A stretch of 64,000 bases of DNA. Origin: Toxotes chatareus (lineage: Eukaryota > Chordata > Actinopteri > Toxotidae). Position numbers and translations under genes: made by a program. The notes beneath the pieces were generated by a model. That model was not told the origin of the DNA. It ran no database searches and saw only the letters and a program-made list of their open reading frames with translations. Shown here one piece after another: positions 63,360 through 64,000 of this stretch (within the stretch, counting starts at the first letter, position 1; every line of letters starts with the position of its first letter). The stretch lies in the NCBI GenBank assembly GCA_016801885.1, contig CM028888.1:11765170-11829169 (forward strand), given 5' to 3'.

Positions 63360-63807
63360 AATTCCTGGATGTGTATGCTGAAATCATAACATTACATTAG
63401 AAAGTCTGATTGGGGATATATTTTGTCGGTTAAGAATATAAAAGCAGGATTACCTGAGAGAATTAAGTTTTGTACTCCAGATCAGTAGGCGGCAGTAACG
63501 CTCCAGTAAGCTCGTTTACGAACTCCTTAAAAAAGAAAAGAAGAAGAACTGCCATTATCTCTATGGCAACAACTATCCGTTTGCATTTCTTTTGCTTTAC
63601 TGTTAGAGTCTCATTGTATATTTAACCTAAAATATTAACATTCATTTTTCGTTGACATTCTTGCCAATAACATTTTCAATCGTTTCGAGTAGTTAGCCGA
63701 TCACGTTGATAAGTTGTTGCGAGCACGTAACAAATAGTACTAGCAAAACTATCTGTGTGCCAGCTCTAGCTAGCCGCAAACCAATAGCGTTTGCATGCTT
63801 AATGTTA

Positions 63808-63884
63808 ATGGCAGACAACTGGAACACAGATACCGGCGAAGCTGTGTATCGGTCCCGGGATGTTGTTAAAAACTTAAGAATAAA
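63808..63884 (+). CDS. mks1: mks1, Meckel syndrome type 1 protein (first coding exon)
   Basis: MKS1 is a B9-domain protein of the ciliary transition zone, acting with B9D1 and B9D2 in gating ciliary membrane proteins. Only the first exon is in the window: 25 codons plus two bases, ending in AAA then GTGAGT at 63884. The peptide [20 protein letters not shown] aligns to the human N-terminus ([20 protein letters not shown]), a strong match despite the short length. An in-frame ATG two codons earlier (63802) is possible; 63808 is preferred because it gives MAD..., like human MAE.... The gene continues beyond the right edge and is divergent from zw10. Confidence 0.85.
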
Positions 63885-64000
63885 GTGAGTTAAGCTAAAG
63901 ATAACGCTAACGTTAGCCTAGCTGCAAGACTTAACATTACTTGGAAGGAGGGGCTCAGGACACGTTTTTCAACACGGTAACTATTTGTTTCCCCTCTTCA
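63885..64000 (+). other. Start of mks1 intron 1
   Basis: Begins with the donor GTGAGT. No second exon is seen before the window ends. Confidence 0.6.

Larger units (their letters stand above)
62616..63807. promoter_or_regulatory. Divergent zw10/mks1 intergenic region
   Basis: The 1.2 kb between the two start codons carries the zw10 promoter on the left and the mks1 promoter on the right. The core is largely a nested transposon-derived block (62982-63359). No CpG-rich segment dominates. A possible mks1 5'UTR runs through about 63540-63807. Whether one promoter serves both genes is unknown. Confidence 0.5.

Noticed and set aside
1..64000. CRISPR arrays, operons, phage or bacterial defence systems
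   Set aside because: The window is spliced vertebrate DNA; direct repeats found are a minisatellite, microsatellites and one exon duplication, not spaced arrays.

Overview
The window is nuclear DNA from a ray-finned fish, most likely a percomorph teleost. It holds spliced vertebrate genes with short GT-AG introns, AT-rich intergenic DNA, CA/GT and AT microsatellites, a decayed Tc1 transposon, and several repeat types typical of teleost genomes. Nothing bacterial, viral or plasmid-like was seen.

Layout, left to right. (1) 1664-4322, minus strand: first three coding exons of psmg1 (proteasome assembly chaperone 1); its later exons were not found and probably lie beyond the left edge. Its second intron carries a decayed Myb/SANT-like transposon ORF. 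(2) About 4.3-14.2 kb: gene-poor DNA with a 50-bp inverted repeat pair, nested palindromes and scattered repeats. (3) 14.4-15.5 kb, plus strand: the fish homologue of human C11orf87, a small single-pass membrane protein. A dead Tc1/mariner copy follows, then a 24-bp minisatellite near 18.6-19.2 kb. (4) 23.1-62.6 kb: five minus-strand genes in a row, transcribed right to left: zw10, a divergent Kir3/GIRK-like potassium channel, pom121, tbl2 and mybbp1a. (5) 63808 to the right edge, plus strand: first coding exon of mks1, divergent from zw10.

I worked out exons by reading splice sites by eye and checking that reading phases close. This gave complete models for mybbp1a (27 coding exons, 1,289 aa), tbl2 (7, 441 aa), pom121 (13, 1,194 aa) and zw10 (16, 767 aa), all close to my recollection of the human lengths where I know them. 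The channel gene has 3 coding exons and an uncertain start (533 or 459 aa).

The genes do not form one pathway. They cover nucleolar function (mybbp1a), ER stress signalling (tbl2), the nuclear pore (pom121), kinetochore and ER-Golgi tethering (zw10), ciliary transition zone (mks1), proteasome assembly (psmg1) and membrane excitability (Kir). I found no convincing new multi-gene system. The most unusual signals are the channel's selectivity filter (Arg where Thr is usual) with its long N-terminus, an identical 75-bp in-frame duplication in the pom121 FG exon, several strong inverted repeats, and an unrecognised ~90-codon open frame near 18.1 kb.
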